DNA of 64,000 nucleotides from Glycomyces luteolus (GTDB lineage Bacteria; Actinomycetota; Actinomycetes; Mycobacteriales; Micromonosporaceae). Within the stretch, counting starts at the first letter, position 1; each line of letters begins with the position of its first letter. Location: NCBI RefSeq assembly GCF_027622875.1, contig NZ_JAPZVP010000017.1:1-64000 (forward strand), given 5' to 3'. Made by a program: the position numbers and the translations under genes. Positions 25,306 through 34,224 of this stretch are shown piece after piece. The notes under the pieces are model-generated. The model did not search any database. It was not told the origin of the DNA and was given only the letters and a program-made list of their open reading frames with translations.

Positions 25306-26730
25306 ATGGCATCCGAGGAGCGCGAAGTCGACCTGGTCGTGATCGGCGCCGGGGCGGTCGGTGAGAACGTCGCCGACCGCGCAGTCAAAGGCGGCCTGGA
25401 GACGGTGATCGTCGAACGCGAACTCGTGGGCGGAGAATGCTCGTACTGGGCGTGCATGCCGTCGAAGGCGCTGCTCCGCCCGGTGCAGGTGCTCGGCGCG
25501 GCCCGGGCGCTCCCGGGGGTGGCCGAGGCCGTTGACGGCGGGCTCGATGTGCCTGCGGTGCTTCGCAGGCGCGACGCGATCACCAAAGGATGGTCCGACG
25601 ACGGCCAAGTGAGCTGGCTCGAGAGCGCGGACATCGACCTGGTGCGCGGCAGCGCCGAGTTGAGCGGCGAACGCGAGGTCACCGTGACGGCGAAGGACGG
25701 GAGCACCACGGTGCTGCGGGCCCGGCACGCCGTCGCGCTCGTGACCGGGTCGACCCCGAACCTGCCGGACATTCCCGGTCTGCGCGAAGCGAAGCCGTGG
25801 ACGAGCCGGGACGCGACGAGCGCGAAGTCCATCCCGAAAAGCCTCGCGATCATCGGCGGCGGCGTGGTCGCGGTCGAGATGGCCACCGTGTTCAAGGCGC
25901 TCGGCGCGGCGGTCACGATGATCGCCCGGCGCGGCGTGCTCGACGTCGTCGAGCCGTTCGCGGCCGAGCGCGTGGCCGGGTCGCTGCGGTCGCAAGGGGT
26001 CGAGATCCTCACGGACACCACGACACTGCGCGTCGAGCGCACTGAAGGCGATGTCCTGGTCGAGACCGACAACGGCACGGTCGCGACCACCGAGCTGCTG
26101 GTCGCCGCAGGTCGTTCGCCCGCCACCGCCGGGCTCGGCCTGGAGCGGATCGGGCTCGACCCCGGGAAGCGGCTCGAGGTCGACGACACGTTGCGCGTCA
26201 ACGGCTTCGACTGGCTGTACGCCGTCGGCGACGTCAACGGGCGGGCGCTGCTGACCCACCAGGGCAAGTACCAGGCGCGCGCGGCGGGCGACGTGATCGC
26301 TGCCCGCGCCGCGGGCCGACCGGTCGACGACGCGCCTTGGGGCGCGCACGTCGCCACCGCCGACCACGACGCGGTCCCGCAGGTCATCTTCACCGACCCG
26401 GAGATCGCGGCAGTCGGGCCCACGGCCGAACAGGCTCGCGCGCAAGGCAGGTCGATCCGGGTCGTGGACTACGACCTCGGCTGGGTCGCCGGCGCGAGCG
26501 TCGCCCGCGACGACTTCCAGGGCGCCGCGCGGATGATCGTGGACGAGGACCGCGGCGTCATGATCGGGGCGACGTTCGTGGGCCCGGACGTGGCCGAGCT
26601 CGTGCACGCGGCGACCACCGCCATCGTCGGCGAGGTCCCCATCGACCGGCTCTGGCACGCCGTGCCGTCCTACCCCACGGTGAGTGAGATCTGGCTGCGG
26701 CTGCTCGAGGAGTACGGGCGACCGTCCTAG
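25306..26730 (+). CDS. FAD-dependent pyridine nucleotide-disulfide oxidoreductase
   Basis: 474 aa, class I flavoprotein disulfide reductase (lipoamide dehydrogenase/mercuric reductase group). FAD motif VVIGAGAVGENVADRA, redox-active pair in GGECSYWACMPSK (Cys-x4-Cys), NAD(P) motif AIIGGGVVAVEMATVF, second FAD motif LYAVGDVNGRALLTHQGKYQAR, and the dimerisation domain (VPQVIFTDPEIAAVGPT). The C-terminal His-Glu-like motif appears as LWHAVPSYPTVSEIW. No lipoyl or mercury genes are nearby, so the substrate is open. ATG 25306 follows GGGAAGGGAC. Its stop codon lies in the left end of the MITE-like element. Confidence 0.88.
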   Translation: MASEEREVDLVVIGAGAVGENVADRAVKGGLETVIVERELVGGECSYWACMPSKALLRPVQVLGAARALPGVAEAVDGGLDVPAVLRRRDAITKGWSDDGQVSWLESADIDLVRGSAELSGEREVTVTAKDGSTTVLRARHAVALVTGSTPNLPDIPGLREAKPWTSRDATSAKSIPKSLAIIGGGVVAVEMATVFKALGAAVTMIARRGVLDVVEPFAAERVAGSLRSQGVEILTDTTTLRVERTEGDVLVETDNGTVATTELLVAAGRSPATAGLGLERIGLDPGKRLEVDDTLRVNGFDWLYAVGDVNGRALLTHQGKYQARAAGDVIAARAAGRPVDDAPWGAHVATADHDAVPQVIFTDPEIAAVGPTAEQARAQGRSIRVVDYDLGWVAGASVARDDFQGAARMIVDEDRGVMIGATFVGPDVAELVHAATTAIVGEVPIDRLWHAVPSYPTVSEIWLRLLEEYGRPS

Positions 26731-27800
26731 GGCCTGTCCGGTGAATCCGGGTGCGGCGATATCCGCGTCGATGTGTTCGCTGGCAAGGCGGAAGGGCCGC
26801 TGAATACCGGTGTTGCGTGCAGAGGCCCGGCACCGCGGCGAGCGGGATAGCGGCCTTCCGGATTCACCGGAGAGGCCCTGAGCATGACGCTCGCGAGGCG
26901 GGCGCGCACGGCGAGGGCCGCGCAGGCGATCACGGCGAGCCCGCCCGCCACAGTGGACCAGGTGAGCGGTTCGCCGAGGAGCAGCGCCGCCCAGGCGATC
27001 GTCATCACCGGCTGCGTGAGCTGCACTTGGCTGACTTGCGCCATCGGGCCGATAGCAAGGCCCCGGTACCAGGCGAAGAAGCCCAGGTACATGCTCACGG
27101 CGGCAAGGTAGGCGAACGCCAGCCACTGCACGGCTGTCGCCGACGGCGGCTCCTGCGCGATCGCGATGCCGCCCAACGCGATCATGACCGGAGCGGCGAG
27201 GATCAGCGCCCACGACACCGTCTGCCAGGCGCCGAGTTCGCGCGAGAGCAGCCCGCCTTCCGCGTAGCCGATCGCGGCGGCCGCCACCGCCCCGAAGAAG
27301 AGCAGGTCGCTGACGCCCAGCGACCCGAACCCGCCGCCCTGCAACGCCGCGAAGCACACCGCGGCGACAGCGCCGAGACCGGCGAACGTCCAGAACGAGC
27401 GCGCCGGGCGCTCCTTCACCCGCAGCACCACCATGATCGCCGTCGCCGCCGGGAGCAGGGCGACCACCACCGCACCGCGCCCGGCGGTGGAGGTGGTGAG
27501 CGCGTACGAGGTGAGCATAGGGAAGCCGACCACCACCCCGCCCGCGACGATCGCGAGCCGACCCCATTGGGCCGCAGAGGGAAAGCGCTGTCGGGTCGCG
27601 GCCAGCGCGACGGCCGCGAGCCCCGCTGCGATGACGGCGCGGCCGGAGCCGATGAACAGCGGCGAGAGGCCCGCGACCGCGATGCGGGTGAACGGGAGGG
27701 TGAAGGAGAACGCCAGGACCCCGAGGAAGCCCCACCACAGGCCCGCGTGCTGCGATAGCGCGGGCCGTGAATCTACGATAGTGCTACTATCTATCTTCAT
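26727..27800 (-). CDS. EamA (DMT superfamily) transporter with element-encoded C-terminus
   Basis: 357 aa, ten predicted TM helices in two EamA repeats (GVLAFSFTLPFTRIAVAGLSP, GRGAVVVALLPAATAIMVVL, LGFFAWYRGLAIGPMAQVSQVQLTQPVMT, LLLGEPLTWSTVAGGLAVIACAA). Exports metabolites or amino acids. The family domain ends near residue 305; the last 50 or so residues (from about SPVNPEG) are translated from the MITE-like element, so the original C-terminus has been replaced. The start (ATG 27800) overlaps the start codon of the divergent MocR gene in CATG. MocR proteins often regulate an adjacent exporter or amino-acid gene, suggesting this is its target. Confidence 0.85.
   Translation of the reverse strand: MKIDSSTIVDSRPALSQHAGLWWGFLGVLAFSFTLPFTRIAVAGLSPLFIGSGRAVIAAGLAAVALAATRQRFPSAAQWGRLAIVAGGVVVGFPMLTSYALTTSTAGRGAVVVALLPAATAIMVVLRVKERPARSFWTFAGLGAVAAVCFAALQGGGFGSLGVSDLLFFGAVAAAAIGYAEGGLLSRELGAWQTVSWALILAAPVMIALGGIAIAQEPPSATAVQWLAFAYLAAVSMYLGFFAWYRGLAIGPMAQVSQVQLTQPVMTIAWAALLLGEPLTWSTVAGGLAVIACAALAVRARLASVMLRASPVNPEGRYPARRGAGPLHATPVFSGPSALPANTSTRISPHPDSPDRP
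26729..26879. mobile_element. 151-bp MITE-like element with 22-bp terminal inverted repeats
   Basis: The left end 26729-26750 (beginning AGGGCCTGTCCGG) and the reverse complement of the right end 26858-26879 (beginning AGGGCCTCTCCGG) match at 21 of 22 positions. No transposase is encoded, and the interior is short and without a good gene. The GGCCTGTCCGG-type ends resemble those of actinobacterial IS5-like elements (from memory, not searched). A target-site duplication is not evident. The stops of the two flanking convergent genes coincide in CTAG at 26727-26730, at its left edge. Confidence 0.75.
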
Positions 27801-27816
27801 GTCGAATGGTAGCACT
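27780..27816. promoter_or_regulatory. inverted repeat spanning the shared EamA/MocR start
   Basis: Arms AGTGCTAC (27780-27787) and GTAGCACT (27809-27816) are centred at 27798, on the overlapping start codons. TACTAT at 27785-27790 could be a -10 for a leaderless MocR transcript beginning at ATG 27799. Binding of one dimer would cover both starts. Confidence 0.55.
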
Positions 27817-29208
27817 CAGCGGATTGTGAACGGCCTGCGCGCGTGGATCGCGACCGCGCCGCCGGGTGCGAAGGTCCCTACGAACCGGGAGCTGATGCGG
27901 GAGTATGGGGCCGGGCCGGTCACCGTGCAGAAGGCGATGCACGCCCTCAACGCGCTCGGACTGGTGGAGAGCCGGCCCGGGGTGGGCACCTTCGTGCGGG
28001 CGGTGCGCGCGCCGCGGGCGGCGGACTTCGGTTGGCAGACGGCTGCTTTGGGTGCTCCTCATGCACGTCTGCCGATCGTGTCCTCGACGCAGCGGTCGGC
28101 GGCGCCGGACGCGATCAGCCTGCATTCGGGTTATCCGGACCGGGAACTGCTTCCGGAGCGGATGGTGCGGGCGGCGCTTTCGCGGGCGGCGAAGTCCGAG
28201 GCGGCGCTGACGCGCTCGCCGATGCGCGGGCTGCCGGAACTGCAGTCGTGGTTCGCGGCCGAGCTGGGTGCTACCGCCCCGGCCGGGACGGCCGCGCCGA
28301 CGGCCCGCGACGTGATGATCGTGTCGGGCAGCCAAAGCGGTCTCAGCTCGGTGTTCCGCTCGGTCGTGGGTCCGGGCCGCCCGCTCCTCATCGAGTCGCC
28401 CACGTACTGGGGCGCGATCCTCGGTGCCGAGCAGTCCGGGTTGACGCTGGTGCCGATCCCCAGCGGCCCTGAGGGTCCGGACCCGGAGGAGCTGGACCGG
28501 GCGTTCCGGCAGACGGGGGCGCGGGCGTTCTACGCGCAGCCCACGTTCGCGAACCCGACCGGGGTGCAGTGGTCGCCGCGGCGCGGGCGGGAAGTGCTTG
28601 CGGTCGTGCGGGAGCACGGGGCGTTCCTCATCGAGGACGACTGGGCGCATGATCTCGCGATCGACGCGGAGCCGGCTCCCCTTGCGGCCCATGACGACGG
28701 CGGGCACGTGATCTATCTGCGGTCGCTGACGAAGAGCGTGTCCCCCGCGCTGCGGGTGGCGGCGGTGGTCGCGCGCGGGCCGGTGCGCGACCGGATCGTG
28801 GCCGACCAGGGGTCCGAGGCGATGTACGTCAGCGGCGTCCTGCAGGCGGCCGCGCTCGACGTGGTCACGCAGCCGGGGTGGCGAAACCACTTGCGCGGCT
28901 TCAGGAACCAGGTGCGACTGCGCCGGGACCTCCTCATCGACGCGCTCAGTGAGCACACCCCGGGCGCGGCGCTCGAGCGCGTCCCGGCCGGCGGTCTCAA
29001 CCTGTGGCTGCGCGTGCCCGAAGGCACCGATGTCGAACGGCTGGTGCGGGACTGCGATTCCCGGGGGCTCCTCATCGCTCCCGGCACGGAGTGGTTTCCG
29101 GCCGAGGCCGCCGGGCCCTACGTCAGGGTCAATTTCGCGGGCCCGGCGCCGGACCGGTTCCCGGAGGCGGCGCGGCTCCTGCAGGCCGGGTTGGAAGAGC
29201 AGTCTTGA
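27799..29208 (+). CDS. MocR-type (GntR-aminotransferase) PLP-dependent regulator
   Basis: 469 aa. N-terminal GntR winged helix (about 5-68: VPTNRELMREYGAGPVTVQKAMHAL, VESRPGVGTFV) fused to a fold-type I aminotransferase domain (SLHSGYPDRELLP, SGSQSGLSSVF, ANPTGVQWS, IEDDWAHDL, PLP-binding Lys in RSLTKSVSP). MocR/PdxR proteins sense PLP or amino acids. It is likely translated from a leaderless mRNA because ATG 27799 lies only 9 nt beyond the -10 candidate. Confidence 0.92.
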   Translation: MSNGSTQRIVNGLRAWIATAPPGAKVPTNRELMREYGAGPVTVQKAMHALNALGLVESRPGVGTFVRAVRAPRAADFGWQTAALGAPHARLPIVSSTQRSAAPDAISLHSGYPDRELLPERMVRAALSRAAKSEAALTRSPMRGLPELQSWFAAELGATAPAGTAAPTARDVMIVSGSQSGLSSVFRSVVGPGRPLLIESPTYWGAILGAEQSGLTLVPIPSGPEGPDPEELDRAFRQTGARAFYAQPTFANPTGVQWSPRRGREVLAVVREHGAFLIEDDWAHDLAIDAEPAPLAAHDDGGHVIYLRSLTKSVSPALRVAAVVARGPVRDRIVADQGSEAMYVSGVLQAAALDVVTQPGWRNHLRGFRNQVRLRRDLLIDALSEHTPGAALERVPAGGLNLWLRVPEGTDVERLVRDCDSRGLLIAPGTEWFPAEAAGPYVRVNFAGPAPDRFPEAARLLQAGLEEQS

Positions 29209-29215
29209 AAACGGC

Positions 29216-29244
29216 TTGGCATCGCGACCTATCCTAGGTACCTT
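29216..29244 (+). promoter_or_regulatory. promoter of the TetR-family gene
   Basis: TTGGCA (29216-29221), 17-nt spacer, TACCTT (29239-29244), overlapping the CCTAGG-rich operator candidate. Confidence 0.45.
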
Positions 29245-29268
29245 AGGTTAAAACCTAGGAAGGTTAGG
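29233..29268. promoter_or_regulatory. CCTAGG-rich TetR operator candidate
   Basis: Two CCTAGG cores (29233-29238 and 29254-29259) and two related TTAGG half-sites (29243-29247, 29264-29268) lie within 36 bp just upstream of ATG 29275. Their overlapping dyads are typical of TetR autoregulation. Confidence 0.5.
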
Positions 29269-29274
29269 AAACCC

Positions 29275-29844
29275 ATGCCGCGCGTAGGACTCACCCGGGA
29301 CGCATTGATCAGTGCCGCGGCGGACGTCGCCGACGAGATCGGCTTCGAGCACCTCACACTCGCGGTGCTGGCCAAGCGGTTCGGCGTGCGCGACGCGAGC
29401 CTGTACACGCATGTACGCGGGCTCTCCGACCTCATGGAGGGCGTGGCGCTGCTCGCCCACGACGAGTGGGCGGAGGTCCTAGGGCAGGCCGTGGCCGGAC
29501 GCTCCGGCCACGCGGCCCTGACCGCCTTCGCCGACGCGTACCGGGCGTTCGCGACCGGGCATCCGGGCCGGTACGCCGCCACCCGGTACCCCATCGCGCC
29601 TGAGCGGCTCGCGGCCTCCCAGGGCGTCGCCCGCATCATCGAGGCCTGCTACGCCCTGCTGCGCGGCTACGACCTGCCCGAACCGGACGCCACTGACGCG
29701 GTCCGGTTGCTGCGCAGCACCTTCCACGGTTTCAGCGACCTTGAGGCCACCGGCGGCTTCACCGCCGACCGCTCCCTGGACGCGTCGTGGCGGCGCGCGG
29801 TCGACGCGCTGCACCACACCCTGACCGAATGGTCGCGGATTTGA
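29275..29844 (+). CDS. TetR-family regulator (WHG-type C-domain)
   Basis: 189 aa. HTH at about 8-55 (LTRDALISAAADVADEIGFEHLTLAVLAKRFGVRDASLYTHV) with C-terminal ligand domain containing RLLRSTFHGFSDLEATGGF, the TetR_C_13/WHG signature. Followed at 20 nt by an alpha/beta-hydrolase gene, its probable target together with itself. Ligand unknown. Confidence 0.9.
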   Translation: MPRVGLTRDALISAAADVADEIGFEHLTLAVLAKRFGVRDASLYTHVRGLSDLMEGVALLAHDEWAEVLGQAVAGRSGHAALTAFADAYRAFATGHPGRYAATRYPIAPERLAASQGVARIIEACYALLRGYDLPEPDATDAVRLLRSTFHGFSDLEATGGFTADRSLDASWRRAVDALHHTLTEWSRI

Positions 29845-29864
29845 ACCCAGACAGGAGCAACCCC

Positions 29865-30758
29865 ATGCGGCAACGCAACATCACCCGCGAGAACACCGCT
29901 GTGGCGTACAACCGCCGCGGCGAGGGCCCGCCGCTGCTGCTCATCCCCGGCGGCTCGGGCCACGGCGGCGTCCTCGAGCGGCTCGCCGACCAGCTCGCGG
30001 ACGCCTACGACGTCGTCACCATGAGCAGCCGCGTCGCCTCACCGCAGCAGCCCGGCACCGTGCTCGGCGACCAGCACCCGAAGACCCACGCCGAAGACGC
30101 CGTCGGCCTGGTCGACGCGCTCTTCGACGAGGCGCCGATCGTGGTCGGCTTCAGTTCCGGGGCCGTCACCACCCTCGAACTGCTCGCCCACCACCCCGAG
30201 CACGTCCGCCTCGCCGTGGTCCACGAACCCCCGCTCGTGCACCTGCTGCCCGAGGCCGCGAGACTGCTGGCCGAAATCAAGGCCGTGCGCGAAATGGCGC
30301 GCGCCGAGAACTTCGCCGGAGCGGGAACCGCCATGGCCGCCTTGATGATCGACACCGACATCAGGTTCGAGGCCCCGGCAGTGCGGCAATTCGGTTCCTG
30401 GACCGAGGGCTACGCGGACACCGCGTCCGAATCGCCGACCCCGGAGCTGCTGGAGCTCATCGGCCGGCTCGGCGACCTGCAGCCGCTGTTCCTGGAGCAC
30501 GTGCTGGTCCAGTTCACCGGCTATGAACCGGATCTGGCCGCGCTCGAAGCGCAGGCCGACCGGCTCTTCCTGGCCGTGGGAATCGACTCGAGAAAGGACC
30601 TGCCGTTCCAGACCGCGGCAGCCCTGGCCTCCCGGCTCGGCCTGCCACTCACCGAATTGCCGGGCGGGCACCTGGGTTCGGTCGAGCGCCCGACGCAGTT
30701 CGGTGGCGCACTCAAGGCGCTCCTCAGTGCGAGCTCTGATCACGTTCCGCCACAATAG
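29865..30758 (+). CDS. alpha/beta-hydrolase
   Basis: 297 aa. Oxyanion region LLLIPGGSGHGG, nucleophile elbow GFSSGA, terminal His region PGGHLGSVERP. No signal peptide. ATG 29865 has ACAGGAG upstream. Probably co-transcribed with the TetR gene; could be a lactone, ester or epoxide hydrolase acting on a TetR-sensed compound. Substrate not inferable. Confidence 0.85.
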   Translation: MRQRNITRENTAVAYNRRGEGPPLLLIPGGSGHGGVLERLADQLADAYDVVTMSSRVASPQQPGTVLGDQHPKTHAEDAVGLVDALFDEAPIVVGFSSGAVTTLELLAHHPEHVRLAVVHEPPLVHLLPEAARLLAEIKAVREMARAENFAGAGTAMAALMIDTDIRFEAPAVRQFGSWTEGYADTASESPTPELLELIGRLGDLQPLFLEHVLVQFTGYEPDLAALEAQADRLFLAVGIDSRKDLPFQTAAALASRLGLPLTELPGGHLGSVERPTQFGGALKALLSASSDHVPPQ

Positions 30759-30762
30759 ACCG

Positions 30763-31308
30763 ATGGAAACCTTTACCGCCCCAGAGAAGATGAGCCGCGA
30801 CATGCGCCGCAACGGCGTCACGATCTGCGCGTTCTTCGCCCTCGGCTGGTTCATCGGCGGCGCCGGAGCGCTCGGCGACGGCGCCGCCTACTGGATCGGG
30901 CTCGCACTGGCGGCCGCCGTGAGCATCGGCCTCGTCATCGCGGTCCCCCGCGTCGGCTCCTCCCGCGAGCGGCCGCGCGAACTGCCGAAGGACTGGCGGC
31001 GCCGGTACGGGATCTGGATCGCCTTCGAGGTCGTGCTCATCGTCGCCGCGATCCTCGTGCTCCGCGGACTCGACCTCACAGGCTTCCTTCCGGGAACGAT
31101 CGCGGCCATCGTCGGCGCGCACTTCATCCCGCTGGCCCGCGCGTTCGACGAGCCGAAGTACCGCTGGACCGGGTACGCGATGATCGTCGCCGGGATCGCG
31201 GGCATCGCCGCGGGTACCGGCGGGGTCGTCCTCGCCGGGGCGGTGGCCGGTTTCGGTTCGGCTGCAGCGCTTTGGGCCACCGGCGTGGCGGTCGTCAAGC
31301 GCGGCTGA
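30763..31308 (+). CDS. uncharacterised five-TM membrane protein
   Basis: 181 aa with about five hydrophobic helices (CAFFALGWFIGGAGALG, AAAVSIGLVIAV, WIAFEVVLIVAAILVL, FLPGTIAAIVGAHFIPLA, GYAMIVAGIAGIAAGTGGVVLAG). The positively charged loop RERPRELPKDWRRRYG is cytoplasmic by the positive-inside rule. No family recognised with certainty. Only 4 nt after the hydrolase stop, so in the same transcript. Confidence 0.7.
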   Translation: METFTAPEKMSRDMRRNGVTICAFFALGWFIGGAGALGDGAAYWIGLALAAAVSIGLVIAVPRVGSSRERPRELPKDWRRRYGIWIAFEVVLIVAAILVLRGLDLTGFLPGTIAAIVGAHFIPLARAFDEPKYRWTGYAMIVAGIAGIAAGTGGVVLAGAVAGFGSAAALWATGVAVVKRG

Positions 31309-31360
31309 GCCCTCGCCGCCGCGATACAGTCGGCGCATCGCGACGGAGACGAGGGACGGG

Positions 31361-32288
31361 ATGACGGCACCGATCGAGGCTTCGCGGCGGTCGCGCGTGC
31401 GAGGATCGCTGCTGCTCGCGGCGTGCGCGGACGCCCTGGGCTCGGCCTTTGAGGGACAGCGGGCCATTCGGCCCGGACTCGTGGACCGCGCCGTCGACCG
31501 CGCGGAACCGCCCTTCGGCTGGACCGACGACACCGCGCAGATGCTCGTCCTCGCCGAACACCTCGCCGGCCGACGCGGCCGGATCGAACCCGGCGCGCTC
31601 GCCGCGGCCTTCGCCGCCGCGTGGACGGCCGAGCCCTGGCGGCTACGGACTCGGTGCGGCGCAGATGCTCTCGCAGATCACCGGCGGCACGCCGTGGCAG
31701 CGGGCGGCCCGGGCGGTCTTCGGCGGCGCCGGGTCGCTCGGCAACGGCGCGGCCATGCGCGTCGCCCCGGTCGGGCTCGTCCCGGGCAGGAGCCTCGACG
31801 AGGTGGCCGCCATCGCGATCGATTCGGCCGAGGTCACGCACGTCCACCCCGAGGGTGTCGAAGGCGCGGTCGCGCAGGCGCTGACGGTCGCCATCGCCTC
31901 CAGAGGCCTACTCCCCCAAGCGAACGAGGTGATCGAGCAGATCGCCTCCCGCACCGGCACCGCGTTCGCCGCCGAACTGCGGGCGGTTCCAGCGCTCCTC
32001 GAAGGCCCGCCTCAGGCCATCAGTGAACGCTTCCACTGCGATGCAACGGCTCTGGGCTCGGTACCGGCGGCGATCGCGGTGTTCCTGCGCCATCCCGACG
32101 ACCCGGTGGCCCTCGTCAAGGAGGCGATCGGGCTCGGCGGCGACACCGACACCATCGCCGCGATGGCGGCGGCCGCATGCGGAGCCTACTGCGGTGAAAC
32201 CGCCGTCCCCGAAACGTGGACGGCGGGCCTCGAGCAGGCCGAGCGGGTGCGCACCGCCGCCGACCGCATCGCCGCGCTGGTGCCCTGA
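31361..32288 (+). pseudogene. ADP-ribosylglycohydrolase, frameshifted
   Basis: The 5' part (31361 to about 31640) encodes RGSLLLAACADALGSAFEGQ and the metal-binding FGWTDDTAQM; the 3' part, in the +1 frame from about 31640 to 32288, encodes GYGLGAAQMLSQI, GNGAAMRVAPVGL, VTHVHPEGVEGAVAQA and the second metal motif GLGGDTDTIAAMA. Together they make a complete ADP-ribosyl-(dinitrogen reductase) glycohydrolase of about 308 aa that removes ADP-ribose from protein. Homologues read R-G-Y-G across the break, so a loss of one CG dinucleotide in TGGCGGCTAC explains it. Either a real inactivation or a sequencing error. Confidence 0.8.
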
Positions 32289-32413
32289 GGCCTCCTTGAG
32301 AGGTTGCCGTGTCCGACGACGGGCCACGGATCGACCGGCTCGGGAGACGCGCCCGCGAGCCGGTGCGAGGATTGATCGGAGACCAACGGCGGCTATAGAA
32401 GTCAGGAGTGCTC

Positions 32414-32923
32414 ATGGAGGTCAGCGGAGTCTTCGCGGACGCGTTCTCACGGGTGCGGGAGGAAGTGCACGCGGTGCTGGACGGGCTCTCGCAGGAGGAC
32501 CTGGACGCGCGACCGGGACCCGGGGCGAATTCGATCGGGTGGCTGGTGTGGCATATCGCCCGCGTCCAGGACGACCACGTCTCGGACGTTGCCGGGCGGG
32601 AGCAGACCTGGACCGCGGGCGGCTGGCACGACCGATTCGCACTCGAGCTCGAGCCCCGCGACATCGGATACGGGCACACGAGCGAACAGGCGGAGCAGGT
32701 CAGCGGCATCAAAGCGGCCGAGCTGCGGACGTATTACGACGCTGTCCACGCGGCGACCCTCGAGTACGTCGAGACCCTCACAGCCGACGACCTCGACCGG
32801 ATCGTGGACACGCGCTGGGACCCGGCGGTGACCCTCGGCGTGCGGCTGGTGAGCGTCGTCAACGACAACCAGCAGCACACTGGTCAGGCGGCGTACGTGC
32901 GCGGCCTGCTCGGATCACGTTGA
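32414..32923 (+). CDS. DinB/DUF664-family protein
   Basis: 169 aa four-helix bundle. Putative metal-binding His residues lie in LVWHIARVQDDH and NDNQQHTGQ, the DinB pattern. Such proteins include thiol-dependent (mycothiol/bacillithiol) S-transferases; the specific reaction is unknown. ATG 32414, with AGGAG at 32404-32408, is preferred to the GTG two codons earlier. Confidence 0.85.
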   Translation: MEVSGVFADAFSRVREEVHAVLDGLSQEDLDARPGPGANSIGWLVWHIARVQDDHVSDVAGREQTWTAGGWHDRFALELEPRDIGYGHTSEQAEQVSGIKAAELRTYYDAVHAATLEYVETLTADDLDRIVDTRWDPAVTLGVRLVSVVNDNQQHTGQAAYVRGLLGSR

Positions 32924-32932
32924 GCCGCAGCG

Positions 32933-33691
32933 TCAGGAGTCGCTGAGGAGCCCGGGCAGCACGTCGCCGATCGGTTCGCGGAGCACGGTGTCGGCGACCT
33001 CGTCGTACGGGGTCGGTTCGGCGTTGAGGATCACGAGGCGGGCGCCGTGGGCCAGCGCGTAGTCGCAGAGCCCGGCGGCGGGGTAGACGCCGAGCGAGGT
33101 GCCGATCGCGATGAAGAGGTCGGCTTCGCGGGTGGCCTCGACGGCGGCGTCGAGGACGTCGCCGTCGAGCTGCTGGCCGAAGGAGATGGTCGCTGATTTG
33201 AGGATGCCGCCGCAGGTGAGGCAGGGCGGATCGGTCTCGCCCGCTTCGAGTCGGGGCAGGACCTCGGTCATGGGCATCCTTGCCCCGCAATCGAGGCAGG
33301 CGGCGTCGCGGGCGGTGCCGTGGATCTCGATGACGCGTGCGGGGTCGGAGCCGGCGGCCTGGTGGAGGCCGTCGGTGTTCTGGGTGACGATGGCGCGCAG
33401 CCGTCCGGTGCGTTCGAAGTCGGCGAGGGCGCGGTGGGCGGCGTTCGGCTTGGCGGTCCACAGGGGACTTTTGCGGCGGGCGGCCCACGCCTGGCGGCGG
33501 ACGTCGGGGTCGGCGAGGTAGTTGTCGATGGTGAAGAGCTTCTCGGCGGCGGGATTCTTGGTCCAGACCCCTTGGGGGCCGCGGAAGTCGGGGATACCGG
33601 AGTCGGTGGAGACTCCGGCGCCGGTGAGGACCGTGATCGAGGCGGCCTCGCCGAGCAGGCGGGCCACCTCGGCGGCGGTAGTGGTGCTCAT
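32933..33691 (-). CDS. Sir2-family NAD-dependent protein deacylase
   Basis: 252 aa sirtuin. NAD motif GAGVSTDSGIPDFRG, TQNTDGLH, catalytic His in IEIHGT, Cys4 zinc site (CLDC and CLTC), GTSLGVYPAAGL. Uses NAD to remove acyl groups from lysines, giving O-acyl-ADP-ribose and nicotinamide. It sits between the ADP-ribosylglycohydrolase remnant and the NrtR/NAD-kinase-like genes, so this stretch is enriched in NAD-linked functions. Confidence 0.92.
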   Translation of the reverse strand: MSTTTAAEVARLLGEAASITVLTGAGVSTDSGIPDFRGPQGVWTKNPAAEKLFTIDNYLADPDVRRQAWAARRKSPLWTAKPNAAHRALADFERTGRLRAIVTQNTDGLHQAAGSDPARVIEIHGTARDAACLDCGARMPMTEVLPRLEAGETDPPCLTCGGILKSATISFGQQLDGDVLDAAVEATREADLFIAIGTSLGVYPAAGLCDYALAHGARLVILNAEPTPYDEVADTVLREPIGDVLPGLLSDS

Positions 33692-33720
33692 CTGACGGAA
33701 GGTACCGCAGACCGAGCGGC

Positions 33721-34182
33721 TCAGGCGCCCGCGGGCATGGTCTCGGGGGCGAAGGCGAAGGAGATCCGCTCCATGAGGGCTTTGTGCTTGGTGTTGTGGA
33801 AGGACGCGATCCGCCAGTGCCCGTCGGCCTCGCGGACGATGGTGTAGGTCTGGGCCTTGGTGAGTTTGACGCCCTCCGGTCGCTTGCCGCCCTTGACGAC
33901 GTCGCCGTTGCTGGAGACGATCGCGGCGTCGGGGCCGATGAAGCGGACGGCGACGATCTCGTCGGCGAGGGTGGAGCCTTTGAGGAACATGCGGAAGAGG
34001 GCGGCGTGGGCGCGGGCGATCTCCTGGCGGCCCTGGTAGCGGGTGCCGACCCAGGTCACGTAGGTGGCGTCGGCGGTGAAGCAAGCGCCGTACGCGGTGG
34101 CGTCGCCCGCGTTCCAGGCGGCGACGGTGTCGCGGATGACGGCCTCGACGGCTTCGGTGTCGGCGGTGCGCTCGGTGTTCAC
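33721..34182 (-). CDS. SnoaL-like / SgcJ-EcaC family protein
   Basis: 153 aa NTF2-like fold (AVIRDTVAAWNAGDATAYGACFTADATYVTWVGTRYQGR, AHAALFRMFLKGS, DAAIVSSNGDVV, WRIASFHNT). GTG 34182 is chosen because AGAAGGAGA precedes it; ATG codons further upstream would overlap the MarR operator. Divergent from the marR-like gene and probably controlled by it. Family members bind or transform small hydrophobic molecules; activity unknown. Confidence 0.85.
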   Translation of the reverse strand: MNTERTADTEAVEAVIRDTVAAWNAGDATAYGACFTADATYVTWVGTRYQGRQEIARAHAALFRMFLKGSTLADEIVAVRFIGPDAAIVSSNGDVVKGGKRPEGVKLTKAQTYTIVREADGHWRIASFHNTKHKALMERISFAFAPETMPAGA

Positions 34183-34224
34183 GGCGGTCTCCTTCTGGTA
34201 ACTTGTTAGCTGCATTGAAGCATT

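Noticed and set aside
26729-26879. functional insertion sequence
   Set aside because: 151 bp with no transposase frame; retained only as a MITE-like element.
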